This document shows positions 23,878 through 36,116 of a stretch of DNA of 64,000 bases, one piece after another; the stretch's first letter is position 1, and every line of letters starts with the position of its first letter. The translations under genes were made by a program, and so were the position numbers. Origin of the DNA: Adineta steineri (taxonomy: Eukaryota > Rotifera > Eurotatoria > Adinetida > Adinetidae). A model generated the notes under the pieces. The model saw only the letters and a program-made list of their open reading frames with translations. It did not search any database and was not told where the DNA came from. Location: assembly GCA_905250115.1 (NCBI GenBank), contig CAJNOI010000006.1, positions 472,033 to 536,032 of the forward strand, given 5' to 3'.

Positions 23878-25752
23878 ATGGTAATATTCAATGAATTTAG
23901 ATGACGAACGAATAGCGAATGATGATTATGTGAGTCTTTTTCTTGTGTTATAATTTTTAAGGAAACAATAAATAAAACTGATTGTTTTTATATCTAATAT
24001 TTATTGTGATGATAATGCGTACTTGGAATTTTTGCTATTTGATGCTGGAGATGATACTATTCTAGAAAAATAAAGGATTAACTCTGCAGTACATGTGAAT
24101 ATTATTCATTCATGCCATGCTTTGGAAAACGATGACTTTTTACGAGTAATTAAACAATAAACCAATATCGTTGTTTGAAAATACACTGACAAGATTGGTT
24201 GAAGGCATAATCAAAGGAAAAAAAGCGATTGACCAATCCATAGATCCTCTTGAACCCTATAGCTCTTAGAGCAAATTCATTCAACGATACCAACGTTCAT
24301 CAAAAGTTACAAGAGTTCATAAAAACCCACTAGTCTATTACTATTTATTTAAAAAATATAACATGGTTTCGAATGTACATCAATAAATTGTAGAACAGGC
24401 TTATTAGAATCCACAGAAATCTATCAGAAAGTATTTTGTTCGAATAGATTTGTTAGAATACATTATAATAGTTTTCAGCCAATGTAGAAAATGAATTCTG
24501 ACTCATCTTAGAAGTTCTCAGAACTAATGTTTTTCATTTCTTATCTGCTGATGAAGCTTAATATTTTCTATGTAGTTTACACACTGTTACTAACTCGATA
24601 TGATAGATATTATTGTTTCTTTTTAACAAATAAAACTATTTTTCAGTAAGATTTGTTATATACACATTGTTTTTATTTAATAGAAATAATTTATGTGTTA
24701 CGAACATAATGATATTTTTAGAATGATTCAATGTTTTTCTTTGGCAAATCAATCTACATTTTATTTTCTTGATTGTATATATGATAAAAACGAATTATAG
24801 GCATTGTGACATATGTTCTCAATAAAGTAATAATGTTCATAATTTGCTGATTCATGTCGTCTATGTTATAAATAGAACTAATAGCAATTTCGAAAGAATA
24901 ATTACATATAATAAAGATATGAAAGTAAATAAGTTACATCAATAAATTATCGATAGAAATTCTATCTATAATCAGATTTTACTATTGGAGACAGTCGTAT
25001 AGATTCACATGTGCGTTCATCTTTATCGAGAAAAGAAAAGGAAATAATAGTATACTATGACGAATATTGAATATGACAACATGCAAATCAAATTTTAAAA
25101 GCAAAACTCACTAAATCAGAAGGAAAAACAAAAATATTCATGTTAATTAACTTGACAATCTTCTAGTACGCATATCTAATTTAATTATTTATTATAGTTA
25201 ATGTTTCTAAATGATTTTTTTTTCTCAAAAATTGATCGAATTATCATGTGCAATACTTGAGTATATTCATTGTTGTATTTATTTTCTTGTTCCATAGTAT
25301 TCTTTAATACACAAATTAGCAAGCGCATAAATATTTGTTTTATTTTTATTTTGTATACAGATATCTACTGGATATCAATATGGCACGTGCGTTTTTTTTT
25401 CTTTTGCGAAGACATTATTAATTTGAAGATTGAAAATGAACAATTAAAGACAAAAGAGAGAAGCATTATTTTAAAACTGAGAGATAAAAGAAGACATGAA
25501 AAGCGAGAAAAACCACAAAAACAAACGATATAGAATGTTATTCTAAAGAAAAACGAGATAAAGCAGAACACACTCTTGATTATCATACATATACAAATAA
25601 ACAAGCGTGCGAGCCACCGAGCACAACTACTCTAAATAAAACCTGCTTGATAGATATATTTAAGATGAATATAACTAGAAAAATAGATAATTTTCCTTTC
25701 AATATGTTTGTATATGTTGATAGTTCTTTTTTTTTGATAAATTTTTTTATTG
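23878..25752. other. noncoding region between convergent genes
   Basis: AT-rich with no convincing gene. A short plus-strand frame ending near 25533 encodes a Lys/Glu-rich coiled-coil-like stretch (LKIENEQLKTKERSIILKL). It has no supported start, partner exon or family and may be a fragment. Confidence 0.4.
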
Positions 25753-26595
25753 TTAAACATTAGGTGCTAATAATTGTCGAAGAATATCATCTTTCAAACA
25801 GCCTTCAACGAATTCATCACGAGAAATATTTTTATCATCATTAAGATCTAATTTATCCATAATTCTTTTCACTCGATTTTCTGGTGAATTATCTCCTTTG
25901 CGATTTTCTTCACCTATAGAATATAAAACAAAAAGAACATACAAATAACAAAAAATATTTAATATAATTTAAACAAACCTAAGAGATCATAAATAGCCGT
26001 AATGACTTTCGTCATTTCTTTCTTGTCAATCTAAATAGAGACAAAATGATATGTCATATGATTAATTATTCAATTTTATAGAATAACAAAAAAAAAATAA
26101 TCATCCGTCAACGTCTAGTCTACATGTCTCTGTTTCTTAATTATCAATAAATGTAAAATTTTGATAGTAATAAAAATACTAATTTATATATATGATAATA
26201 ATTCAATATTTATGATTTTTTTTATTAATTCTTACTTTTCCATTTCCATTAATATCATAGATATCAAAAGCAAGACCAAGTTTATCACGGGTATCTCCGT
26301 TAGAATTAACATTAACCGCAAGTAAAAATTCAACAAAATCGATATAACCATTATTATCCATGTCAAATGTACGAAATACTTGTGAGCTATATTTTTCAGC
26401 TTCAAATTCTGGATAGAATTTTTTATAGACTTCCGTAAATTGTCGAGATGTAAGTTTCCCTTTTGGACAATCACGTAAAAATGCTGCATGCCATTGACGT
26501 ATTTGATCCGCTGTATAATTTGTATTTTTTGTAAGACGTTCAATAGTTTCATCGTCTAGTTCAGCACCAATTTCTTTACCCTCTTTATTACCCAT
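25753..26595 (-). CDS. neuronal calcium sensor (EF-hand, N-myristoylated)
   Basis: Three exons (26595-26236, 26030-25979, 25913-25753) give 190 aa, the usual size of the frequenin/hippocalcin/recoverin family. The start MGNKEG fits an N-myristoylation signal. The N-terminus has QIRQWHAAFLRDCPKGKL, where the first EF-hand is degenerate, as in the family. Canonical calcium loops follow: DMDNNGYIDFVEF, DINGNGKIDKKEM and DLNDDKNISRDEF. Such proteins couple calcium to membrane targets through a myristoyl switch. A truncated paralog lies about 1 kb upstream in the same orientation (27576-28196). The ATG is the only plausible start because Gly2 is needed for myristoylation. Assignment to NCS-1, hippocalcin or neurocalcin is not possible here. 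Confidence 0.92.
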
Positions 26596-27575
26596 ATTTT
26601 TATATTGAAAAAAAAAACGATTTTATTCGAACTCAAGGATTTTTAATAGTCACAATAGAAGTTTCACGCTAAGATACGAGAATAACTATGGATGAAAGTA
26701 ATAATAATGAAGGTAAAACGTTAATAGAAGTGAAAGAGAGAGAAAAATATAAGAAAAAAAAGTATATAAAAGAAATAATATACCTAGGTAACTACCTATA
26801 GTCAATAGCAAATGATGCGTTGTTTGATGGCCAATACGAATACATATCATTTGTATATTCTGTCTTTTGCTTAGTCACTCTTTTTCCTTTTCGTATTATT
26901 AGCAAAACTTTTCTCGTACTGCTTAGTCCTGGTTGACAAACGACGTCGATAAGCCAGTTACTTAAAAGAAGGAAGGGAAAAAGAAAAAGGGCTATTGAAG
27001 ATGCAAAATGCGTATATGCATATAGCTAATTTGTATTCGGTTTACTAACCACTAATATTGATGTGCGTGCATAAGCGTTGAGGCTATAATACAATAATAA
27101 TGTGCGATGATGCGATACTAGGCATATTCTACAATCACGCACTTACATTGTCATAGTCTTCAGTCAAAAACGGTAAACAGCATATAAGATTGGTTATATA
27201 ACTGTTTAAAAATAGAAGAATTAAAATAACTACTTGTCATGTCAGACGAAATATATACAAATCTATTTGTATCAGCTGATTTTAACTATGTCGTTTTTTA
27301 ATATAAACGATTGTTAAACTATGTATATAATATCAAATCATTTATACCGAAGTAAGCGTAAGTTACACTTCTATACTTGGTTATTTTTTTTCAAGAGAAA
27401 AATACGCGCATCATTTTCTTCTAGTCTCATTAAATCTCTCTTGAGAATTTTCTTCTTTTTTTTTCTGCATTAAGATACAGTGTTAGTTCATTCAATTATT
27501 TATAGAATATCTCGAAAATATTCAATAATAACTTTGGATCTGTTTTGTATAGAAATAAGTGATAATTTTATTTAC
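26596..27575. other. spacer between the tandem calcium-sensor genes
   Basis: No exon for EF-hands 3-4 of the upstream paralog could be found here on the minus strand. The sequence is AT-rich with no other recognised feature. It should include the promoter of the complete gene at 25753-26595. Confidence 0.45.
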
Positions 27576-28196
27576 CTTTCCATTTTTATTCATATCATAC
27601 ATATCAAAAGCTAATCGAAGTTTTTCTCGAACATCACCTAAAATATATATATTTTTATTACAAAGAAACACTTGAGAATTTGTTTTTTTTCTTCTTTCAA
27701 ATACATACCATGAGATGTAATATTCACAGCAATAAGAAATTCGACAAAATCAATATAACCATTATCATCAGAATCTAATTAGAAGAAGAAATAAGAAAAC
27801 GAATAATGAAATTTTTTTATCTAAATATTTACCAAATGTTTTAAAAACTTGTGCACAAAATTTTTCTGCTTTACCTTCAGGATAGAATTTCTAAAGAAAA
27901 TCATTAATATAAATTTCTTTTTTTTTTTTGAAAATAAATACTATACCTTATATACTTCTAAAAATTTCTTTTTATCAAGTTTTCCATTTGGACAATCACT
28001 GTAAATTAGAAGAAAAAGAAAAAACAATTTGATTATATAAATCTATTCTTTTCGTATCCTTGGTATACCGAAGAAATCCTTGATGCCAATCTTGTATTTG
28101 TTGTTTTGAATAAGTTGTATTTTTTGTTAAACGATCAATATCTTCGTCTGATAGATGAGTTAAATCTTTTTTATTTTTACTAGATTTTTGTCCCAT
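27576..28196 (-). pseudogene. 3'-truncated neuronal calcium sensor paralog
   Basis: Five predicted exons (28196-28069, 27998-27947, 27890-27833, 27774-27709, 27637-27576) encode 122 codons in frame. They start with MGQKSSKNKK and include a calcium loop within DSDDNGYIDFVEF, ending at DMYDMNKNGK. That is exactly where the neighbouring paralog's first exon ends. No exons for the rest of EF-hand 3 or EF-hand 4 are visible downstream. Read-through of the last donor meets a stop after about 18 codons. The intron number (four) in this part differs from the paralog (none), so the two copies are old or one was retroprocessed. It could be a 3'-truncated pseudogene, a gene ending in very distant exons, or a short functional form. 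Confidence 0.65.
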
Positions 28197-28974
28197 AATT
28201 AACGTAAGAAAATTTATGTATAATTAATAATAATAATTCTACAAAAAAAAAATAATCATTAGAATGTTATTGAAAGAAAATCTCATAAAATAAAGATTAA
28301 TGATTATTTAGTACGCAATAGAAATGAAACTGGATTATTCCTATTCGTTTTCAAATATTTCAAGGACACACAGAATGAAAATGAAAAAAACGAACGATTT
28401 TCATGATGAATAATTATGAAATCAGAGACACTATTTAATACGATATTCGATAAATAAAACAGTATATATAAATCTATATACTTATGTTTTGCTCGAATAT
28501 CCATAAACACGAGTGTAAGTAGTTAAATCAGATGCACACATAACATACAACACATAAAAAAATGCACGTTCTGCTTTTTCACTGCTTTCTATTCTTCTTC
28601 TCTTCTCTCCTCCTTCTATAGCAATGATCAACAACGAATAATAGCAGTAGAGTAGCAGTAATAGCGGCATCCATTGCTTGTACGTGGTTGTCAAAAAACA
28701 CAACGATGCAAGCAAGCAAGCAAAGAGAAGAGAAAAAAGGCAAAAAGCCTTTTTCTATCGCAATGTTCTGTTTCTTTTTTTTCTTCTTCTTCTTCTTTTT
28801 TCTTTGCCGTATTCAAATAATGATGGAGTATTATACAAATTATAGAGAACGGTCAATCGAAGCATGCTCCTTTGAACATACAACTATAGTTATATGTTTG
28901 TTTTATTTTATTATATATTTATATAAACAAAAAAATTAGAAAAGTAATTTTAGGTTTAGTGTTAATAAAAACTT
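28197..28974. other. intergenic spacer
   Basis: Low-complexity, T- and C-rich sequence (for example a T/CTT run near 28770-28803) between two minus-strand genes. No gene is supported. Confidence 0.4.
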
Positions 28975-29857
28975 TCAACCGGGATAACTAGATATTTTGT
29001 ATTGTTTCGGTAATGGTGGTATATTTGCTGTGTTTGAACCATACATATTAATAGCATGTTCTGGTAAAAGACGCCAACCAATTTTCTAGTTATATAGAAA
29101 AAGAAAGATAATTCGAGAAAGGTCGTCTATATATTATATAAGAAAATATTTCTATACTATAGCAGATGTCTCATATAGATATATGAGAGATCAATGAAGT
29201 AGATCATCAATCAAATATGCATTATTGTTTCAAGAAAATAAAGCTAATTAGGATGATCTTCAGATATTTACATCGTTTTCTGTTTCAGGAAACGAGCCTA
29301 ATAAACGTCGACGTCGTTGACCATTCAAGCGTTTATATAATGGAGGTAATGCATCTGCTGGTTGTTGCCATTCAGAACGCTTAAGTGGAATAACACGATT
29401 ATCAGGAGGTATACCACGATTTTTTCCTATACTTTCATACATCTACAATAGAGTAATCAATTTTTTAGCAATTCATGACAAATAATATTTCGAACTTCTT
29501 GATATTCATCCATTAACCATGGATCAAACTTTGTTTTCCATAATCGTTCTGCTTCTTCTTCTTTACGTACAGTTTCTCGCCTATATAAAAAGTTTTTTTC
29601 TTCTTAGAATCATCAATCATATAATTTCTTGTTGATTATATTTACCTGAATGTATCTAATGCAGTATAATTAGTGAAATCGTTATTAGCTGCTCTTGACG
29701 ACATTTTTATTACTGGTCGATGATAGTTCGATAACAAACTTGTCACTTTTGGTTGAGCTGATGATATATTAGTCGATACTTAATAATATACAAAAATAAG
29801 ATTTTAATAATAAATTTTGATTGTTTCTTTACCATGATGAGTATTTAGTTCTGACAT
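28975..29857 (-). CDS. unrecognised 174-aa protein, possibly axonemal
   Basis: Five exons (29857-29833, 29778-29646, 29580-29496, 29442-29272, 29085-28975) join in frame to 174 aa. Blocks seen in order include VTSLLSNYHRPVIKMSSR, DFTNYTALDTFRRETVRKEE, LWKTKFDPWLMDEYQE, RVIPLKRSEWQQPADALPP, RLNGQRRRRLLGSFPETEN and GWRLLPEHAINMYGSN. There is no signal peptide or membrane segment. It is rich in Arg, Pro, Tyr and Trp in short linear blocks. That style resembles sperm and ciliary microtubule inner proteins, but this is only an impression and no ortholog is recognised. The intron between exons 3 and 4 uses the weak donor GTTCGA, although phase and length (53 nt) fit. Confidence 0.75.
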
Positions 29858-30836
29858 TATATATTTAAACTCAATTGCAAAAAAAAGAGAATATAGTCTG
29901 TACTTCACAATGGTGTAGTTGAATTCTTTTCTGTTTCTTCTTCATTTTTTTTTGTTTCTTATCATCGTAACTACATACACCTGATTTTTTTTATATTAGA
30001 TTTCTTGTTCGGTTTATTACAACATGTTGAAAGTAGAAAAAAAAGAAACTAAAGTGAAATGGTAAATATATAAATACGATAGGTAATATATACATATACA
30101 TGCAAATGTTTCTTAATAGATGACTCTTGACTTGACTTTTGTTTTCTTCATTTATATAAAAATAGAATATGACTGCATAAATATTGAGATTAACAATTTA
30201 AATATGATAATTAAAGGTTCGACATATCGATTACATATGAATATGTTTTTATTAAAAAAAATATTTTTATTCCTTAATGATGTTCGTCTACGACTTGTTG
30301 ATACTACGAAAAAGTTGAATACCATTCAAATCATTATTTTCTATGAAGAATTTACGATTTACTATATCATTACACATACAATGATATAAAACTATTCTTG
30401 ATTTTATATAATATATGTTATATAGATTGCAAAGAATTAATAAACTTTATTTTTTATCAGTCCTTGACAATATCAATGTTGTCTTAACGATAAGGTCAAA
30501 TAATTACAGAATTTTAGTTGCACAAAGAAACAGAAGAATATATATAAATATAAAATACAATGGTAATGTCAGATGACAATCTTAAAATAGTTGCTAAGCA
30601 ATGCATCTATTTGCGTTCTATCAATTTTAATAATATATATATATATTCTAAGTCTTAGAAAGCTTAATTTAATAGATAATCTCGTTAGAATTATACTCAT
30701 AAATAACAAATATTTACGAACTAAAAATGAGTTTATTTAATCTATGTTATGCAAAAAACATCAACTTCGAACAATGAAATATAAAAAACAACTAATCAAA
30801 ACTAAATCACATGATACTATTATGTTTTTTTCAATA
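29858..30836. other. intergenic spacer
   Basis: AT-rich sequence between two minus-strand genes, with a TA run near 30634-30645. No gene was recognised. Confidence 0.4.
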
Positions 30837-33393
30837 CTATTGACGTTGTCGTTTGAATAATAACCGTTCACTGAATAATGTTGGCTTATCAAGAATAGGA
30901 TAATCGACAAGTTCAATTGAACATGTTTGTTTAGACCCGTATGGTGATGATTGAAGTTCAATCATTGTTATAGAATTAGTTGTAGATGGATTGAGCCATA
31001 TACCAGGCGTATATAAAGTTACTTGAGGTCCCATAACTGGCCAATATCGACCTAAATTATATTTGTTTATATAAGCTATACCCTTTTCCCAATATCCATT
31101 AGAAATCGTTGTTGGTAAAAGAAATGTATCTGATGGAACTTTATCTGTTACTGAAAAATTGCCACTATAAATATTTGGAGCATTTGGATCAAAATCTTGA
31201 AATTTATTTATAGTTAAATTAGCAGGAGCTTCATCAAATAATGAACCGGATATACACATTGCCCAATTGGAAAGTATCTGACCATTTAATGTAATATTAC
31301 TAATAAGACCCTATAAAAATAAATTATTATTCTAAATCAAAACGAAGAAGAGTGACAAAATCTACTTTTGTATCGAATAGATTATCACCAAAGTTTAATC
31401 GACCCATATTTTCTACAATAATATTTAATTGTGTTTCTTGATTTCCAGGTGCTTCAATAGTCAATTTTATAGATGAACTATTAGCTCGATAAGCAGTACC
31501 AATTGATTTCTGAGTACATATAAACAAATGAGATACTTGAAATACAAATGAAACTCAAATATATATATAAAGAAAAGATTTACTTCGCCGAGTAATACAT
31601 AAGCACGATCACGTATTCCACTTAAGTCAAGTACTTTTCCTTGTACTTCTGGATCTTTTAATACTGTTGAATAGACAACAAACGCTTGATTCTGTCCAAG
31701 TTCTTCAAATCGTTTTGGATACATTAATGTTTCACAATATGGTGAATGACTTTTAATATAACTTAGCAATGATTGTTTAAATGATAATTGAACACTTCCA
31801 TATGCTTTTTTCGTATTATTTCCTGGCATAGTTGTTGATGGTAATGGAAAATATTTACCAATTAATGCACGAATAGCCAGATATTTCGATGTAATATCAC
31901 CCGCTTCTGAAATTGGTGCGTCATAATCATATGATGTTGGCTGTGGTTGATAATCAGGATCAGCACCTGATAATACAAAGAAAATTATAATTCAATTCAA
32001 TTTAATTCACCCTACCTGAAGTAAAACCAAAATTTGTTCCACCAAAAAACATATAAATATTTACATTCACTCCAGTGGATAACATTTCATCAAGTGTTTC
32101 AATAATATCGCTCGTTGATACTTTTGCATGATTATTGCCCCAAAGATCAAGCCATCCAGGATAAAATTCTGAATTTACCAATGGTCCATGGGGAGCATAC
32201 ATACGTTGATAACTAAATGCTTCAGTGATATTAGTCTTTATACCAAAATCCACAGTTGAATATGCTCCCTTAGTTGTTCCACATTCTAGATAATGCGGTC
32301 CGTTACAATCTAACGAAAAATTTCAAATTAAAATAAACACAAAACAAAGATTTCTACAATCATACATACCAGTCATAAATAAAGCAACATTATCACCTAA
32401 ATATTGACGGAAAATATCACGTAAGTAACTCGTATAATCATGATCACATCTGAAGAAATACGAAAATATATTGTTAAAAAAATGAAGAAAACATTCACAT
32501 ACGCTTTATAACTGCCATATTCATTTTCTACCTAAAATTATAGTCATTTTCTCAACTAACTAATTGATTTAATTAATTGAAAAATCTAAACCTGAACGGT
32601 TATAACTGGTCCACCATTATTGTAAAGCAAAGGTCGAATTTTTGGTAGAAGTACACTCATCCATCGAGTAACTGCATTCAGATAGACAGAATTCATTTGT
32701 CGAAGTTGTATTTCAGTTAGATCACGTAAAAGCCGCCAAGGAATCCACCAAACTCATGTTCACCACATATATAGCTACATAAAATATTCACAAAAAACAA
32801 AAATATAATTTTTATACAATTGAAATCATTTAATAGAACAAACTTACGGTCCTACACGCAAAATAACAACAAAACCAATCTTTTGTGCTAATTGAAGAAA
32901 TGCCACAAGATCATTAGTATCATCGAAATTATAGACACCTTCAACTAGTTCGTGTTGATCCCAAAAGACATATCTATATCATAAGAAAAAATAGCTCATC
33001 GGGTACAGAAGATTATCTTTAACCATAAAAGGGCTTCTTTAAATAGATATGATCGATATTATCTATTTATATCATAAGTCTATACCAATCAAATTCGAAT
33101 AGAAAAAAACTTACGTTTGAATAGCATTTAATCCTGCAGCTCACATTCTTTCAAGTCGATCATTCCAATATTCTCTTGGCATTCTATACATATGTATTGA
33201 ACCACTAATATATTGAAATGGTTTTCCATCTTTTACAAATGTATTTCTATCAAAATCAATTCCAAATGATTGTTCTGATTGACATTGACCCTAAAGGTAA
33301 ATAAATCAATTTTCTAGATACGTATATCTATCGATTTAAACTTACACAAATACAAAGAATTATAATCAATGAAGCATATAATTGCTGATACAT
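30837..33393 (-). pseudogene. GLB1-like: GH35 beta-galactosidase with nonsense codon and frameshift
   Basis: Ten exons: 33393-33346, 33290-33115, 32973-32848, 32774-32592, 32531-32503, 32449-32370, 32309-32016, 31966-31584, 31509-31366 and 31310-30837. Allowing for one lost base they would encode about 645 aa, the size of lysosomal beta-galactosidase. A signal peptide starts the frame (MYQQLYASLIIILCIC). The GH35 catalytic pair is present: acid/base in VENEYGSY and nucleophile in NSEFYPGWLDLWG. C-terminal jelly-roll regions follow. Two lesions break it: an in-frame TGA at 33141-33143, where relatives have a residue between RM and AAGLNAIQT (a TGG Trp would fit), and a one-base deletion near 32740-32744 after GEHEFGG. 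Exon 4 is 183 nt where frame needs 184. All other splice sites and the catalytic residues look intact, so the loss is recent or partly an assembly error. Confidence 0.85.
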
Positions 33394-33752
33394 AGTTTGT
33401 CTTGTGATCGTCAATACAAGAATAAAACAAAGTAAGATAAGAATGTATACCTTTAACAGTATTTTATTTTTATCTCTTTCGAATCGTTGCACAATTTTAT
33501 TTTATTTGTTTCTTAAACAAAAATTATCTCCGTTTTTTTTTGTCTCTTTGAATACATAAAAGCAAGGTTTTTGATAAAAGAACAGTTGAGCTAAGTGTTG
33601 ATATACACGCACATAGAGAGAGAGAGAGAGAGAGAGCGAGAGTCAGAGAGAAAAAAAGATAAACAACAGATATAGGAGCGAAACACATTTCTTAAGAGAT
33701 TCAATTGATTGTAAAAAAAAACGAAAAAATATCATTATTATTTTCTTATTTG
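33394..33752. other. intergenic spacer with (AG)n microsatellite
   Basis: Short spacer between two minus-strand genes. It holds an AG dinucleotide run at about 33615-33636. It probably contains the beta-galactosidase promoter and the M-Ras 3' untranslated region. Confidence 0.6.
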
Positions 33753-34604
33753 TTACATAAGACGGCAACGATTTAGATATCGACGTTTCTTTCGTTTCTT
33801 TTTAATTGGATTTTGATTTTGATTTTGAGTTTGTTGTCGTATAGCACGAACAAGTTCATGAAAAGCAGCATCAACATTTACTGGTGGAACTTTGGCACTT
33901 GTTTCAATATATGGAATTTGTAATTCAGCTGCTAATTCACGACCTTCTTCTTCCGATATTTTTCGTAAATGAACTAAATCAATTTTATTTGCTACAAGAA
34001 TCATTGGATAAGATTTTCTAAAGAAATAAAACTTATTCTATATAAATTGATTTGTGTTATTTTGAAAATAAAATACCTGTCTTTGACACGAAGTATTTGA
34101 TTATAAAATTGTCGAGTATTCTTACATGAATTAGCATCAATCACAGAATAAACAATAAGAAAACCATCACCTTTACGCATATATTGTTCTCGTAAAGCAG
34201 AAAATTCTTCTTGACCAGCAGTATCAAGGACTAATAAATAAGAAAAAGAATTTATGAAATGAAATTAAAAGAATTTTCATGTTATTTTACCATCAAGTAC
34301 ACAAACTTGTCGATCAACTTCGACATGTTGAATATAACTATCTTCAATAGTTGGATCATAATCTTCAACAAACATTTTTTGAAAGAACTAAAATTACAAT
34401 TTGTGTACCTCCAAAGTAAGACTTTTCTATAAAAACTTACTTGAATCGTCAAGGCAGATTTTCCAACACCACCTTTAATAAAACAAAAAATAAGAAAATA
34501 GAAATAAAGAAAAACATTTATGTCTATGTATGTATATATATTATACCTTCGCCGACGACTACCAATTTATAGGTAACTGCATTGTCAGGCGGAGCACTTT
34601 GCAT
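33753..34604 (-). CDS. MRAS: M-Ras-like small GTPase
   Basis: Five exons (34604-34547, 34472-34441, 34387-34291, 34230-34077, 34017-33753) encode 201 aa. The P-loop is GEGGVGKS, switch [11 protein letters not shown] and switch [10 protein letters not shown] with the catalytic Gln. The guanine-specificity motifs are NKID and ETSAK. The tail is a polybasic KKKRKKRR stretch ending in the CAAX box CRLM, so prenylation and plasma-membrane location are expected. [23 protein letters not shown] and [11 protein letters not shown] match the M-Ras/R-Ras group better than H/K/N-Ras. M-Ras acts with SHOC2-PP1 to activate Raf and could act downstream of the FGFR-like kinase gene of this window, though linkage is not evidence of that. 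All key residues are intact. Confidence 0.93.
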
Positions 34605-36116
34605 GGTGATGATGATAATGATAATGATAATGAACAACTAAGTGTTGAATACCGGAAGTACTCTTTGGATTGAGTTTCAGAGAACACTGCGAAGTAGCAT
34701 TACGTGTCAATTGAGATGAAAATGAGTCATCAATTTGGTGACGACAATAACATAGAGACGACGGAGAGAAAGATGCGATAGATTGGACATGTCTATCAGT
34801 CGACAATACGAACGAAAGAATATCTTATATAGTAAAAAAAAAGCCAAAATATTCTATAGATAGAACGAGAAGAAATTGAGAAAGAAAAAATAATATATAT
34901 CTAAAGAAAAGAAGAGGACAAACATGAGAAAGAGAAGAAAAAAGAAAAGAGTTTGTAATGACAGTATATGGATTGATGGAAGATGTTTCCAATTAATAAT
35001 AAGTAATAGAAAAAGAGGACGCTATATATCAAAATTGTAGAATAAAAGTTTTAGCAAAACATTTTATCATCACGAAAAAAAGAAATTAATTTACAACAAT
35101 TTTATAGATATGTAATCAAACGATAAAAATGTTTTCTCTTCTTGTTTTTACAAATAATTGTTAATCTCATGAGAATATATTAATGTTTATTTTCACTATT
35201 CTCACTTATATTAAATATGCATCTAGAATGAAACATTTTAACACGTAATTATATCCGAATTCTATATCAATATAAAATTCAAATAATAATTTTTCTTATA
35301 TTATGGAAATTTTTTTTTTCTAACCTTGAATAAATATAGATTAACCATTAAAAAGATATTCAAAAATATTTTTCCAAAATTAAAAGATTGTCACATTCGT
35401 TCGTTTTCTCTGATGATAACTAGTGTTAACATACAAAACTACTACATCAAACTCGAGACATTTCTAATATAAAATAGAAACGATATGTTTTTACAGGTGT
35501 ACTATTTTCAGTTAGAATACTTAGATAAGTTGATTTAAACTAGGAATAAGTACAATATTCGAAAATTGAATGTTTTGAGATAAAGTTTATGTTTACTTCT
35601 CCTAAGTCGTATTTTTCTGAAAACCATACCTCGTAATTAAATATAATGTTTTTATTATATTTTTACTTATTAATTATGGACATTGCACTTATTTCTTACA
35701 CAAATCATTTTGGTAGTCTAGCTGTAAATGGTACACTCTTGAACGTATGTCTCTATGTCCAAAATCTCGTATAGGAATAAATAAACAAGGAATAGTGATA
35801 GTAGAATATAAGTGCAAAATTCATTTAATGATAAAGAATGTTCGAGAAAAAAAAATTTAATGATATAATTAATATGAAAATAACAGACTAGTAGTTAATT
35901 ATGAATAATCATAGAGTAAGTTAATGTACAATGTTTCTTTTTTTTTGGAATTAAATATAATTATATTGCTTTCTGTTTTATTACATTTTTAATAAACGAA
36001 CAAATTTTAATTAGTTTATTTCCATACAGCTCATATATGAACAATATAGTTTAATAGTTTCTGTTCAATCATACCATATCAACGATTTGTTCGTATTTTC
36101 ATTAATAGATAATAGA
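34605..36116. other. intergenic spacer
   Basis: AT-rich sequence between two minus-strand genes. A short TGATAA-type repeat (GATGATGATAATGATAATGATAATGAA pattern) follows the M-Ras start at 34605-34634. No gene was recognised. Confidence 0.4.

Noticed and set aside
25270-25533. Plus-strand ORF with coiled-coil-like end
   Set aside because: The first half is low-complexity hydrophobic noise, there is no splice-consistent context, and the coiled-coil look comes from Lys/Glu-rich AT composition.
32592-32774. Extra intron in beta-galactosidase exon 4 to explain the frameshift
   Set aside because: No GT-AG pair near 32740 restores the frame without deleting conserved residues; a one-base loss fits exactly.
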